Shown piece after piece: positions 1-9,147 of a stretch of DNA of 64,000 nt; position 1 is the stretch's first letter, and each line of letters opens with the position of its first letter. A program made the translations under genes and the position numbers. Source of the DNA: Spongiibacteraceae bacterium UBA5047 (lineage in GTDB: Bacteria > Pseudomonadota > Gammaproteobacteria > Pseudomonadales > Spongiibacteraceae); contig DIBR01000015.1 of NCBI GenBank assembly GCA_002415025.1, forward strand, positions 22,579 to 86,578, in the 5' to 3' direction. The notes under the pieces are model-generated. The model was not told where the DNA came from. It saw nothing but the letters and a program-made list of their open reading frames with translations, and did no database searches.

Positions 1-533
1 GCCGCCCACTCTGCAGCCATCACTTTCGTCAATGCATTCAGGCCCGCTTTCAACGCGGCATAAAAACCTTGATAGGCCGGGGGTTTCAAGCCTGCCACCG
101 AAATCACATTGATCACATTGCCGCCCCCCGCTTTCTTCATATCAGGTGCAGCGCGTGAGGCCAGATACCAGGGACCCATGAGATCCACATCAAACATTTT
201 CTGAAACAACGAAGGCGGAAGTTCAGACAAGGGGCCTACGCCGGGGTTGATGGCCGCATTGTTGATAACAATATCAATGCGCCCGTAGTGATCACGCGTA
301 GTCTGCAGCAAAGTGTCGATACTGTCGGCATCACCGGTGTGGGTGGCAACCGCCAGTGCATCACCTCCCGCAGCTCTTATCTGCTCGCAAACCGTTTCGC
401 AATTTTCCAGTTTGCGGCTGGCCACAACAATGCGCGCACCCGCCTTGGCCAAACCGATAGCCATGGCCTTGCCCAGACCGCGACTGCCACCGGTAATAAT
501 GGCGACTTTGCCACTGAGATCGATTACATCCAT
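1..533 (-). CDS. SDR family oxidoreductase, C-terminus beyond window
   Basis: This is the N-terminal part of a short-chain dehydrogenase/reductase; its 3' end lies outside the window. It opens with the Rossmann glycine motif (GGSRGLG, about residues 14-20) for NAD(P) binding. It continues through the NNA motif to the active-site serine (ISVAG) and the YAALK form of the YxxxK catalytic motif, so all core catalytic residues are present. The ATG at 533 is preceded by a strong GAGGGAG ribosome site. The gene follows the LLM monooxygenase in the same direction with about 100 bp between, so co-transcription is possible. SDR substrate cannot be predicted from what is visible. Confidence 0.88.
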   Translation of the reverse strand, partial: MDVIDLSGKVAIITGGSRGLGKAMAIGLAKAGARIVVASRKLENCETVCEQIRAAGGDALAVATHTGDADSIDTLLQTTRDHYGRIDIVINNAAINPGVGPLSELPPSLFQKMFDVDLMGPWYLASRAAPDMKKAGGGNVINVISVAGLKPPAYQGFYAALKAGLNALTKVMAAEWA

Positions 534-638
534 TGCTAACTCCCTCGCCAGGATATCCCCGGACAACAATACTATGCCAAGGCGCTACTCTACGAGATCG
601 CAAAGGCCTCAAACATTTCCATCCGGCAAGACTTGACG

Positions 639-1622
639 TCAGACCATCGCGCTCGCTAGAATTTCGTAAGAGCGCAAGCGCGCTTCATGGGAATATATTT
701 GCGACGCAACCATCAATTCATCCGCTTCGGTTTGCCCGATAAAGCGTTGCAGCTTCTCCGTGACGAGCGCTGAGTCTCCCACCGCCGAACAGACCATTAT
801 TTGCGACAACAGTGCCTGATCAGCAGGCGATAATTCGTCGAGGTAATTCTCGCTCGGCGGCTGCAGCTTGCCGGGCGTTCCCCGCCTGAGATTCACGAAA
901 CCTCGCCGTACCGAGCTGGCCAGATACTCGGCCTCATCAGTCGTGTCGGCGGCAATGACGTTGAAACCCAGCATCACATAAGGCTTGTCGAGATACTTGG
1001 ATGGGGAAAATCGGTGCCGGTACAACTCAATCGCTTCCTGCATTTGCGCAGGCGCAAAGTGCGAGGCAAACGCATACGGCAGACCCAGTGACGCGGCCAA
1101 TTGTGCGCCAAACAAACTGGAACCCAGTATCCATACCGGCACATGTGAACTTGCGCCGGGCGTTGCCACCACAGCCTGCCCCGGCTCCGGGTCATCAAGA
1201 AAGCGCAGCAACTCCAGCACATCTCGCGGAAACTGGTTAACGTCTCCATCAAGATTGCGGCGCAGCGCATTCACCGTAACCATGTCTGTGCCAGGTGCTC
1301 GGCCTACGCCAAGGTCAATACGCCCGGGAGAAAGCGCTTCAAGCGTGCCAAACTGCTCGGCAATCTGCAGCGGCGAATGATTGGGCAGCATAATACCGCC
1401 AGCACCCACCCGAATGGTTTTGGTTCCCGCCGACACGTGGCCAATCACCACCGACGTCGCCGCGCTGGCGATACCGGGGAAGTTGTGGTGTTCCGCCAGC
1501 CAGTAACGGTGATAACCCCAGCCTTCGGCGTGCTGCGCCAGATCCAGTGAGTTGTGTAGCGATTGCCTGACGCTGCCACCTTCAGTGACGGAAGATAGAT
1601 CCAGAATCGAAAATTTTGTCAT
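639..1622 (-). CDS. LLM class flavin-dependent oxidoreductase (luciferase-like monooxygenase)
   Basis: The 327-residue product is a bacterial luciferase-like (LLM) flavin enzyme of the single-subunit, MsnO8/YhbW-like type. Family members use reduced FMN and O2 to oxidise organic substrates. Family landmarks are the early AEHHNFPGIASAAT segment (the conserved EHH), the GGIMLPNHSPL segment and the GRIDLGVGRAPG segment. I chose the ATG at 1622 (MTKFSILDLS) because homologues begin at this hydrophobic first strand. The ORF stays open 26 codons further upstream, but that extension looks non-homologous. It lies 149 bp downstream of the double MarR gene on the same strand, so it may share its transcript. 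The substrate is unknown. Confidence 0.85.
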   Translation of the reverse strand: MTKFSILDLSSVTEGGSVRQSLHNSLDLAQHAEGWGYHRYWLAEHHNFPGIASAATSVVIGHVSAGTKTIRVGAGGIMLPNHSPLQIAEQFGTLEALSPGRIDLGVGRAPGTDMVTVNALRRNLDGDVNQFPRDVLELLRFLDDPEPGQAVVATPGASSHVPVWILGSSLFGAQLAASLGLPYAFASHFAPAQMQEAIELYRHRFSPSKYLDKPYVMLGFNVIAADTTDEAEYLASSVRRGFVNLRRGTPGKLQPPSENYLDELSPADQALLSQIMVCSAVGDSALVTEKLQRFIGQTEADELMVASQIYSHEARLRSYEILASAMV

Positions 1623-1771
1623 TACCCTGCCCGCACTAAAACCCGCGTGCATAGTAACCGCTGTCGAAGGCAGATTTAAAGTTGCCCATGAGGCCAACAC
1701 CGTAAGGCAGGGCTAAAGAGCTGACCGGACAGCTACCTCGGCGGAGGTTTACTGGTGTTTGTGTTAGTCGC

Positions 1772-2890
1772 TTAACGCAATTTTGCGTTTATGATGGAGT
1801 CCAACTGCTCAAGTTCAGCAACCGAAAATATTGAGTCCCGAGTCAGCCTTTCACTCTCGCCTGTAGCCAAAGAATCAACCCTTGCTGAAAATTCAGATTT
1901 CAGTCGACTACTGGCGGCTGCCGCATTGACAAAGCCATTAGAAGTAGCCTCATCTTTTAGCCAGGCCTCCTCATAAAGATTTGAAAGAGACTGACAGAGT
2001 TCAGCAAACGTTCCCTCCGGCAATTCATAAGACACCGCGTTGCCCAAGGCAGCGATATTGTCGGCGGTGCTGGCTAATAGCTCGAAACCGCGCTCCGAAT
2101 AAACCAGTTTGGATACGCGGCCATCGTGTTTGTCGCGGCTGCTTTCTATGTAGCCCATGCCCAGTATTTCCCGCACGCTGCGGCTGATGGCCTGAGTAGA
2201 CAGCGCCTGCTTCTCGGCCAGTGCAGCATTGGTGCTGCCACTCAAGCCCAGATCATGCAGCACTCGCCAATGGGCAAGGGTGATCTGCCCGTAACCACTT
2301 GCGGCATTCATGCGGCCGATGGCCCGCTGCACCAGTTCAGACACGGCACTTAAACTTACGGCGCTCAGCTCACTCTGTAAGCCTGGTGGTAGTGACGATC
2401 GTTGCTCGTGTGCCGCTAAAATTGCACCAGCAGTCGCCAGGGAACTCAGCAAGTGATGATAGGCCGTGTCGCCCAGCCGCGTCCGGTGTTCGAGACTGAT
2501 GGCTTTCAGTTTTTCCAGCGCCGCCCCGATCAGCGTGCGACCTGCTGGCGAGAGCTGAACCCGACGGGTCCTGCGGTCGGCGGCATCCTCCGTCCTCTCA
2601 ATATAGCCAGATTTCTCCAGCCTATTCAGTAACTTGGTGGCGTAGCCCGGCGATACACCCAACGCAGTCGCCATGTCCGATGGACGCTGCTTTTCCACAT
2701 ACAATAACGACAGTGGCGCTATTAATTGCGAATCCAGAGAGGAATAGCCAGCCGCCTCCAGAGCCTCCCGGACAAAGCGGTCTCCCCGCTCGGCAACCAC
2801 CCCCAGATGCCTCACCCAATTGTCTGAGTAGCGCAGCCAGAGCCGCTGTTGATCAGCACTCGGTCCTTTCGATCTGGCGGATGAACACAC
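1772..2890 (-). CDS. Double-domain MarR-type transcriptional regulator
   Basis: The 372-residue product is about 2.5 times longer than a normal MarR protein because it contains two winged helix-turn-helix units. The first spans about residues 50-130 and has the helix-turn-helix MATALGVSPGYATKLLNRLE followed by a charged wing (DAADRRTRRVQLSPAG). The second spans about residues 210-300, with the helix TQAISRSVREILGMGY and the wing DKHDGRVSKLVYSERG. About 70 more residues follow with no recognised fold. MarR proteins normally dimerise to bind palindromes; this one may be a covalent pseudo-dimer. The start is GTG at 2890 with AAGAGG about 11 nt upstream. It is divergent from the TonB receptor, which it probably controls. 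Confidence 0.85.
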   Translation of the reverse strand: MCSSARSKGPSADQQRLWLRYSDNWVRHLGVVAERGDRFVREALEAAGYSSLDSQLIAPLSLLYVEKQRPSDMATALGVSPGYATKLLNRLEKSGYIERTEDAADRRTRRVQLSPAGRTLIGAALEKLKAISLEHRTRLGDTAYHHLLSSLATAGAILAAHEQRSSLPPGLQSELSAVSLSAVSELVQRAIGRMNAASGYGQITLAHWRVLHDLGLSGSTNAALAEKQALSTQAISRSVREILGMGYIESSRDKHDGRVSKLVYSERGFELLASTADNIAALGNAVSYELPEGTFAELCQSLSNLYEEAWLKDEATSNGFVNAAAASSRLKSEFSARVDSLATGESERLTRDSIFSVAELEQLDSIINAKLR

Positions 2891-2905
2891 AGTAATACAT
2901 GCCTC

Positions 2906-2934
2906 TTGATTAGGTAACTACAGTTAAGTATAAA
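2906..2934 (+). promoter_or_regulatory. Putative sigma-70 promoter of the TonB receptor / TM6SF-like pair
   Basis: A TTGATT -35 box (2906-2911) and a TATAAA -10 box (2929-2934) are separated by exactly 17 bp. They lie about 60 bp upstream of the receptor ATG in the divergent intergenic region. Assignment is by pattern only. Confidence 0.6.
2915..2926. promoter_or_regulatory. Putative MarR operator, palindrome TAACT-N2-AGTTA
   Basis: A perfect inverted repeat with 5-bp arms lies inside the 17-bp spacer of the predicted promoter. A protein bound here would block RNA polymerase. The adjacent divergent gene encodes a MarR-type regulator, the natural candidate to bind it. The TAAC/GTTA character fits MarR sites in general; the pairing with this regulator is inferred. 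Confidence 0.45.
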
Positions 2935-2995
2935 CGTAACAAAGGAAAAATATAAATCCTGCAGCCCTGAAATAACAATAACGAAGGCCAAGACC

Positions 2996-5557
2996 ATGCC
3001 CGGTATTGCTCGACAATCGCTCGCCCGCCTCCTCTTTGGAACGCTCGCACTACCCACCCTGCCCACAGCTGCTTCCGAGCCAGCCGCCTCGGCTATTGAA
3101 GAGGTGTTTGTAACCGCGAGGAAGCGGCGGGAAAATATTCAGGAAACGCCCCTAGCGGTCACTGCGCTCACCGGCGCTGACCTCCGTGAAGCTGGCCTCG
3201 GCCAGACCGAAGAACTGTCAACGGTTGTGCCCAGCCTGCATATACAAAAAGGCGCCAGCAACCAGATTTACATCCGCGGTATTGGCGAGCGCACCGGCTA
3301 CGCCAGAGTGGACCCAACCGTCGGCATCTATCTGGACGACCTGTATCTTCCCCGCTCCGACGGGCAGCTCGTCGGCCTCCTGGACCTGGAAGCTGTACAG
3401 GTACTGCGCGGACCGCAAGGAACACTGTTCGGCAAGAACACTACCGGCGGAGCTATAGTGCTGACGCTTGAAAAACCTCACGACACTTTTGATGCCTATA
3501 TTGAGGGGAGCCTAGGCAACTTCAACACGCGCAGCGCCAAGGCCATGATCAACGGCGCGTTGACAGATACTATTGCCGGGCGCCTGCTGCTCAGCAGCAC
3601 CAAAAATGATGGCTTTGTTAGAGACGCCTTTACCGGCGAACGTTTCAACTCACTGGACCAGAAAGCCCTGATCGGCCAGCTGCGCTGGGACATTAACGAT
3701 GCGGTGACCCTCGATACCCTTGCATACCACGGCAAAGTGAGGGAAAACCTGCCCGGCAATAACTGCAAAATCAATAACGAAAACGCCCTTTTCGTGAATG
3801 GCCTCGGTTTAATGTGGCCCGGCGACACTGACGCCACCGCTCCCCATGCCTATCAGGATAACTGCAATAATAATTCGCAGGAGGTGCTCGGCGACCTCCG
3901 GGTCAGCCACGGCCCCAACCCCAATTACGACAAGGATCTGGATACAACGCTGGCGGGCATCACAGCCAATATAGAATTGTCGGAACAGTTTCAATTGAAA
4001 GCCGTGGCCGGCTATCGCGAAGAAACCAAGGGCCCGGCACTGAAATCCGACAACGACGGTGGCCCGGAAAACTTCTCCGAAGCCATTCAGATTGGCGACA
4101 GCGTTGGTCGCTCCCACAGTCTCGAATTGCAACTTAATAGCAGTTGGTTTGACGAACGGCTGGACATCAGTACCGGAGTGTTTTACATGGGCGAAAGCAA
4201 TAGCGAAACATCGCTATTGACCGCGCAACTGGTAGGCATCGACGCAGCTTCTCTGCTGCAACTCGGCCTTGGCAGCCAACCCACTACACCGCTGGTCAAT
4301 GGACTACCCCTGGTTGGCCAGCTACTCGGAAGCCCGGTATTGATCTCCGAGTTTGATTTGGACAACACGACTTCAGCCGCGTACCTACAGGCCGTATGGG
4401 AGGCTACGGAACAATGGCAATTGACCGGAGGCCTGCGCTATACCGTTGAAACCCGCGATTCTCGTCTGGGTATTCGCAGCAGCGACGCCGATGCAATTGC
4501 CAACCGTCTGGTGCTCAGCGGCCGCTTTGGTCCCGGCAGCGACGGCCTGCATCCCTATCTGGGGGCGGGCTGGATAGATGACCCGGTTCGCATCGCCCAT
4601 AACCTTTTCGCCGATCAAAACGGCGACGGTTACCCCGACTACCCGATGGCGCCCGGCTACTTGCAACGGGATCAACGCAAAATTCGCTTTACCGAACTAA
4701 CCCCCATGCTCTCCGCATCGTATCAATTTGATGACACCCAGCTTGACGGTAGTGCCTTTAACGCCCTCATGGTCTACGGCACCTGGAGTAATGGCTTTAA
4801 ATCCGGCTTCGGTGAACCGCTGCTAACCGATGGCCTGCAGGTGATCGAACCAGAAACCGTTGAAAACTGGGAGTTGGGCTTCAAGGCTGATCTATTCTCG
4901 CGCGCGCTCAGATTGAACGGCGCCACCTATTACATGATCTTCCAAAACATGCAGCTAAACACCGTGGGCACCGATACGCAGGGCAACCTCGCCGTCACTC
5001 ACCAGAACGCCGGCGAATCCAGTATTCAAGGGGCGGAACTGGAACTGTCGTGGATGCCGTCAGCCAACTGGATGATCAACTTCAATTACAGCAACAACAA
5101 TTATCGTTTTACCGAATTCACAGAACCCGACCTCATTACACTCGCGCTAACCGGAGAGAAAATTCCGATAGACCGCAGCGACGAAGAATTTCCCTTGTCA
5201 CCAGAAGAAAGTGCCAGCGCGAGCATTCAGCACACGGCCAACGCAGAATGGGGAAGGCTGACGACGCGTCTGGACGCCAGCTACAAAAGCGACATCTACC
5301 ACGGACTCGACCGCGGCTCCTGGCTCGCCGGACGTAAAGACAAAGACCTCGCCTATTCCGAGCCTTACAGTTTGCTGGGAGCAAGAATCAGTTGGCTGTC
5401 GCCGAGCGAAGATCTGTCAGTAACGCTTTACGGCAAAAACCTGCTCGACAAACGCTACTTTTTTGGCACCTCGGTGGGTGACTCTCTCGGCACCTTTAAT
5501 CGCCTGATCGGTGAGCCGAGAACCTACGGGCTGATCGTTCGCAAACAAATTCAATAA
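2996..5557 (+). CDS. TonB-dependent outer-membrane receptor
   Basis: The 853-residue protein starts with a signal peptide (about residues 1-26) and a TonB-box-like segment (EEVFVTARKRRENIQ). A plug domain follows (TPLAVTALTGADL to about residue 160, including LRGPQGTLFGKNTTGGA), then a 22-strand-type beta-barrel to the C-terminus. It should import a bulky substrate across the outer membrane using TonB energy. The plug style is that of the large CirA/FecA-like receptor group common in Cellvibrionales and sphingomonads, whose ligands are often aromatic or terpenoid rather than iron chelates. The substrate cannot be read from sequence. The ATG has GAAGG upstream. The next gene begins 10 bp after its stop, so the two are almost certainly one transcript. 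Confidence 0.92.
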   Translation: MPGIARQSLARLLFGTLALPTLPTAASEPAASAIEEVFVTARKRRENIQETPLAVTALTGADLREAGLGQTEELSTVVPSLHIQKGASNQIYIRGIGERTGYARVDPTVGIYLDDLYLPRSDGQLVGLLDLEAVQVLRGPQGTLFGKNTTGGAIVLTLEKPHDTFDAYIEGSLGNFNTRSAKAMINGALTDTIAGRLLLSSTKNDGFVRDAFTGERFNSLDQKALIGQLRWDINDAVTLDTLAYHGKVRENLPGNNCKINNENALFVNGLGLMWPGDTDATAPHAYQDNCNNNSQEVLGDLRVSHGPNPNYDKDLDTTLAGITANIELSEQFQLKAVAGYREETKGPALKSDNDGGPENFSEAIQIGDSVGRSHSLELQLNSSWFDERLDISTGVFYMGESNSETSLLTAQLVGIDAASLLQLGLGSQPTTPLVNGLPLVGQLLGSPVLISEFDLDNTTSAAYLQAVWEATEQWQLTGGLRYTVETRDSRLGIRSSDADAIANRLVLSGRFGPGSDGLHPYLGAGWIDDPVRIAHNLFADQNGDGYPDYPMAPGYLQRDQRKIRFTELTPMLSASYQFDDTQLDGSAFNALMVYGTWSNGFKSGFGEPLLTDGLQVIEPETVENWELGFKADLFSRALRLNGATYYMIFQNMQLNTVGTDTQGNLAVTHQNAGESSIQGAELELSWMPSANWMINFNYSNNNYRFTEFTEPDLITLALTGEKIPIDRSDEEFPLSPEESASASIQHTANAEWGRLTTRLDASYKSDIYHGLDRGSWLAGRKDKDLAYSEPYSLLGARISWLSPSEDLSVTLYGKNLLDKRYFFGTSVGDSLGTFNRLIGEPRTYGLIVRKQIQ

Positions 5558-5567
5558 GGAGCTTCAT

Positions 5568-6638
5568 ATGGTCGATGCAACCAAACCCAAATCTGTTCCT
5601 ATAGCAATTGCGCTCATTTCCCTGCTCGCAATACCGTTTTCCTACGCTGTTGCCTACCTGTCATTCTTTCACGACAACCCGAGCGCCGTACTGGGTGTTG
5701 GCGTTATCGCGCTGGTGCTGCCGGCGGTAATCGCCTACGCACTGGTATTCCGACACATGCCTGACAACGTTCGCAAAGACCCCTTTCTTTACATCTTTAC
5801 CGTCTTTGCCTTTGCCTGCGTGCTCGACTTACTCATCGGCTTTACCCTGATGGGCTATACCGACGTCATGGCATGGTATTTCGCCTCCGGCGAGCCCTAC
5901 CTGAATACCGCGCACGGCATGGCCATCAACATTTGGGATGGGACCGTTCACTACGCCCTCTACCTCACCATCGCCTACCAAATGGCTGCTGGTAAAAGTT
6001 ATCGTCGCACCGGACTTATCTGGGTTGGCTCGATGATGGGGTCGGGCATGGTGTTTCTGGTGGGTAATTTGATCGGCGTTTTTGCCAACCACGTTGAACC
6101 CTCCTACCTGCTCAACGTACCTTTTATGCTGGTTCCCATCTTTATCGCCTGGCGCATATTCGGGCAGAGCAGCCCATCATCAAGCCCGGCTGCATCCGCT
6201 GGCACAATGGCTACCGGAGCGCTCACCATCGCACTGCTGAGCCTTGCTGGCTTTTCACTGTTCCGTCTTTTGGTGGCCTTCAACCCCGAAACAGGCATCA
6301 CCTCCGGCTGGGCAGGTATCGAACCCTACCTGCAGTCCCCCATGGCCTACCCCCGATTGCAAATAGCCGTCTATGCCTTCTGGTTGGCGCCTTTCTGCCT
6401 GATCGCGGCGCTGTCGCTATGGCGAACATCCAGCCAGGGCATTTCCCACTGGGCCTGGATTTTTGTCGGCGTGGTGTGTCAAGGGCAATTCGCGCATATC
6501 ATTGCCGGCATGAGTGACAAGAACGAGGCGGCATATCAGATCGCCAGTGGCAGCAGCGCAACCTTTGTTATCGCGAATATCGCCGTGGCGGCTGTGGTGG
6601 TATGGCTGGCCTTGCGGCAGAGTGCTGCCACTAAATAA
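5568..6638 (+). CDS. TM6SF1/TM6SF2-like polytopic membrane protein (two EXPERA domains)
   Basis: The 356-residue protein has about ten hydrophobic membrane segments. It matches, from memory, human TM6SF2 (377 residues) along its whole length. Shared blocks include SYA near the first helix, DPFLYIFTVFAF, the GEPYLNTAHG segment followed by WDGTVHYALYL, a helix ending FLVGNLIG, and LVP. In the second half they include EPYL, P-AYP, a PFC block and GQFAHIIAGM. EXPERA domains also occur in sterol isomerase EBP and TMEM97, which act on sterols and lipids in membranes. The start has a clear AAGGAG, and the gene lies 10 bp after the TonB receptor, so its product may handle the imported ligand in the inner membrane. 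A bacterial function is not known to me. Confidence 0.75.
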   Translation: MVDATKPKSVPIAIALISLLAIPFSYAVAYLSFFHDNPSAVLGVGVIALVLPAVIAYALVFRHMPDNVRKDPFLYIFTVFAFACVLDLLIGFTLMGYTDVMAWYFASGEPYLNTAHGMAINIWDGTVHYALYLTIAYQMAAGKSYRRTGLIWVGSMMGSGMVFLVGNLIGVFANHVEPSYLLNVPFMLVPIFIAWRIFGQSSPSSSPAASAGTMATGALTIALLSLAGFSLFRLLVAFNPETGITSGWAGIEPYLQSPMAYPRLQIAVYAFWLAPFCLIAALSLWRTSSQGISHWAWIFVGVVCQGQFAHIIAGMSDKNEAAYQIASGSSATFVIANIAVAAVVVWLALRQSAATK

Positions 6639-6691
6639 AAGCGACCGCTCGATTACGTTTGACTGGAATAGCAACGCAAAGCTACGGCACG

Positions 6692-6723
6692 GGATCATAA
6701 CAGGCTGGACCCTGTTACGATCC
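6692..6723. terminator. Hairpin between convergent genes
   Basis: GGATCATAACAGG and CCTGTTACGATCC form a 13-bp stem with one A-C mismatch around a 6-nt loop. It sits between the stops of the TM6SF-like gene and the inverted TonB receptor gene. There is no U-tract on either side, so it may act as a bidirectional pause or mRNA 3'-end stabiliser rather than a classic terminator. Confidence 0.5.
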
Positions 6724-6745
6724 TGCTGAACAGATGTCGCCTCGT

Positions 6746-9039
6746 TCAGAAGCGCATACGTCCCTCAATAAAGTACGCGCGCGGCGGCTCGGCGGTAGCG
6801 CGGTAACCCCCGATATCCAGCAAGCTCGGCGCGCCAATTCCAATGGTGCGCTCATCAGTCAGATTCTTGCCAACCAGCGCGACCGACCACCCATCGCCTT
6901 CGCTGCTGACAGCAAGGCGCGAATTAATCTTGGTATACGAGGGCTGTATGCCACGCTCATCCAGGTCACCGGAGGTGAAATGCTCATCTCTGTAAGAGAC
7001 ATCAACATTAAAATCGAGCAGCAGGTTTGCGGGCAGCGGGAAGGTAAAGTGGCCGGAAACGCTGCCGGTCCATTTAGGTGTTTGCTGGTTTTGCTTGCCG
7101 GTCAAGTCGCAGATATCTTCTTCGTCTGTTGCCTTGCAGGGGCCTTCCTTGTAATCGGTCCACTCAAAATCCAGATACGCCAGCGAGCCGCTCAACATAA
7201 ACCATTCGCTTAGCAGCCAGCGACCATCAACCTCAACACCCTCGGTCAATGCACTACCCGCATTGGTGACAACAAAACCGGCTACGCCATCGAATACGCT
7301 AACCTGCATTTCCTGATAATCAACGTAGTACAGGGCAATATTCAGGTCTGCGGTGCCCTCAGCGAGTGTCATTTTTGCCCCAACTTCATAGGCGTCTGCT
7401 TCTTCATCATCGAATTCAAAATTGGTTGCACCACCGCCTGGCCCCTCGTTGGCGTTATTGCCACGCAAATCAAAACTTCCCGACTTGGCTCCTTTGGTTG
7501 CCGTTACGTAGGTCATAATCGAGTCAGTTGCGTCCCATTGCACATTAACGGATGGCAGCACATTGGACACTTCGCGAGTGCGCTCCAAAGTATGCTTTCG
7601 ATATTTAATGCAGCGAGCACCGCAGCGCTGGCCGGATTAAGCCCGCCAAGGGGTAACTGCGACAACAGCGTGCCATCCTGTTCATACAACCGTAAATTAC
7701 GGAAGCCGTATTTCTCTTCAGTCACAAAGCGAACGCCTAACGTCGTGCGCCATGCGTCGTTCCAGTTGAACGTCGTCTGCACGAACGCGGAATAGGCCTC
7801 GCTATCCAGAAAAGTGTCTTTCTCCAGATCGCTGGTCAGTAAAACCTGGGTATCAACATCACAACTCGGCGAATCCGCCAGCGCGCCGTTGCGCACAACC
7901 AGCGTGGTGAACTCATCAAACTCCATTTCACCTTTCTGGTAGAAAACGCCGGCAATGTAGTCAACAAATTCGCCGCCCGGCGAGGCAAAGCGGATTTCAT
8001 GGCTGAGCTGATCGTACTTCTCGATGCCCAGTAGCGGAACCGTATCGAAACTACTGCTATCGGCATCAAACAGATCTTCGGAATCGAATCCATTCATCGA
8101 GCTGACAAAACTCAAGGTACCGCGATCGAAATGCACGTCGATATTCAGGGTGCCATTATAGGTCTCGATTTCCGCATACTCGTCCGTATCTGAATTCTTG
8201 GTGTTGTCCAGCACGGTGTTTTCGCCACTGCAGTCCGTCAACACGCTTGAGTGGGTAAACTCAAACTGGCGACCGATTTGCTCGCGCCGGGTTTTTTCAA
8301 GTTTCAGGGTCGATTCGATCATATCGTTCGGGTTATAGGCCAGCACAATGCGTCCGGAAAATTCGTCGACATTGGGTTCGCTCCGCTGCAGACTGGGGTT
8401 GACGTTCTCCATATAGCCGTCTTCATCACGCGTTCGCACCGCAACGCGCACACCGAAGGCATCCGTTAATGGCATTGACGCCGTCGCCGTAATCTCCTGC
8501 TGGTCATCAGGGCCGCCCCGGCTAAAGCCGATCGAGTATTCAGGCTCTTCGGTGGGTCGCGCTGAAATCAGACTGAGCGCACCGGCGATTGCATTCTTAC
8601 CAAACAGAATTGATTGCGGCCCGCGCAGCACCTCAACACGCTCCAGGTCCATAAACGCACCGCGGGTTTGATGCGGCCGCCCCAGATGAATGCCATCGGA
8701 AAATATGCCCACCGACAATTCAAAGCCCTGATTCGACCCCGAGCCAACCCCGCGCATATACACGTTGGGTATCAGGCCCCCCTCTACCAGTTTGAAGTTC
8801 GGGGTGTATTCAGACAGGTCACTGAGGTTTTCAATCCCGGCTTCGGTCAGCTTGTCGCCGCTCAGCGCCGTTACAGAGACCGGCACATCAGAAAGAGATT
8901 GCGTGCGCTTTTGGGCGGTAACTACCACCTCCTCCAGCTGCAAGCGCTTGCCAGCGGACGCATCCGGCTGTGCCCATGCGATTGGCGCCGCCAACACCGA
9001 AACGCCCGAGATCAGACCAACGTAATGTTTTATAGACAT
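6746..9039 (-). pseudogene. TonB-dependent receptor interrupted by a one-base frameshift
   Basis: Two overlapping reading frames together encode one receptor of about 763 residues. The N-terminal frame (9039 to about 7596) has a signal peptide ending near AWA, a TonB-box-like EEVVVTAQKR, the plug (SVTALSGDKL, VLRGPQSILFGKNAIAGA) and the first barrel strands. The C-terminal frame (about 7598 to 6746) completes the barrel and ends in the typical aromatic residue (FIEGRMRF). Adding one A to the AAA run read on the minus strand (TTT at 7596-7598) joins them seamlessly as NIEKHTLERTREVSNV. The gene is either truly broken or carries a sequencing or assembly error in a homopolymer. If intact it would import an unidentified ligand. 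Confidence 0.88.
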
Positions 9040-9056
9040 TTTTACCCCCGGAGATT

Positions 9057-9074
9057 GTACCCATTAGCGGGTAC
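9057..9074. promoter_or_regulatory. Inverted repeat GTACCC-N6-GGGTAC upstream of the frameshifted receptor
   Basis: A perfect 6-bp-arm palindrome is centred about 27 bp upstream of the receptor ATG, just ahead of its ribosome site. It could be an operator or an mRNA leader hairpin. No regulator is encoded beside it. Confidence 0.35.
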
Positions 9075-9147
9075 TTATTATTATCGGTCGTGCTGTCTCC
9101 GGGCTGCGTGCTACTGACAGCCTAAAGACCTAACCCAAGCACATAGC

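Noticed and set aside
7513..7600. Programmed -1 frameshift in the TonB receptor
   Set aside because: The junction lacks an X-XXY-YYZ slippery heptamer in the reading frame and no downstream pseudoknot is evident; a deletion or sequence error is simpler.
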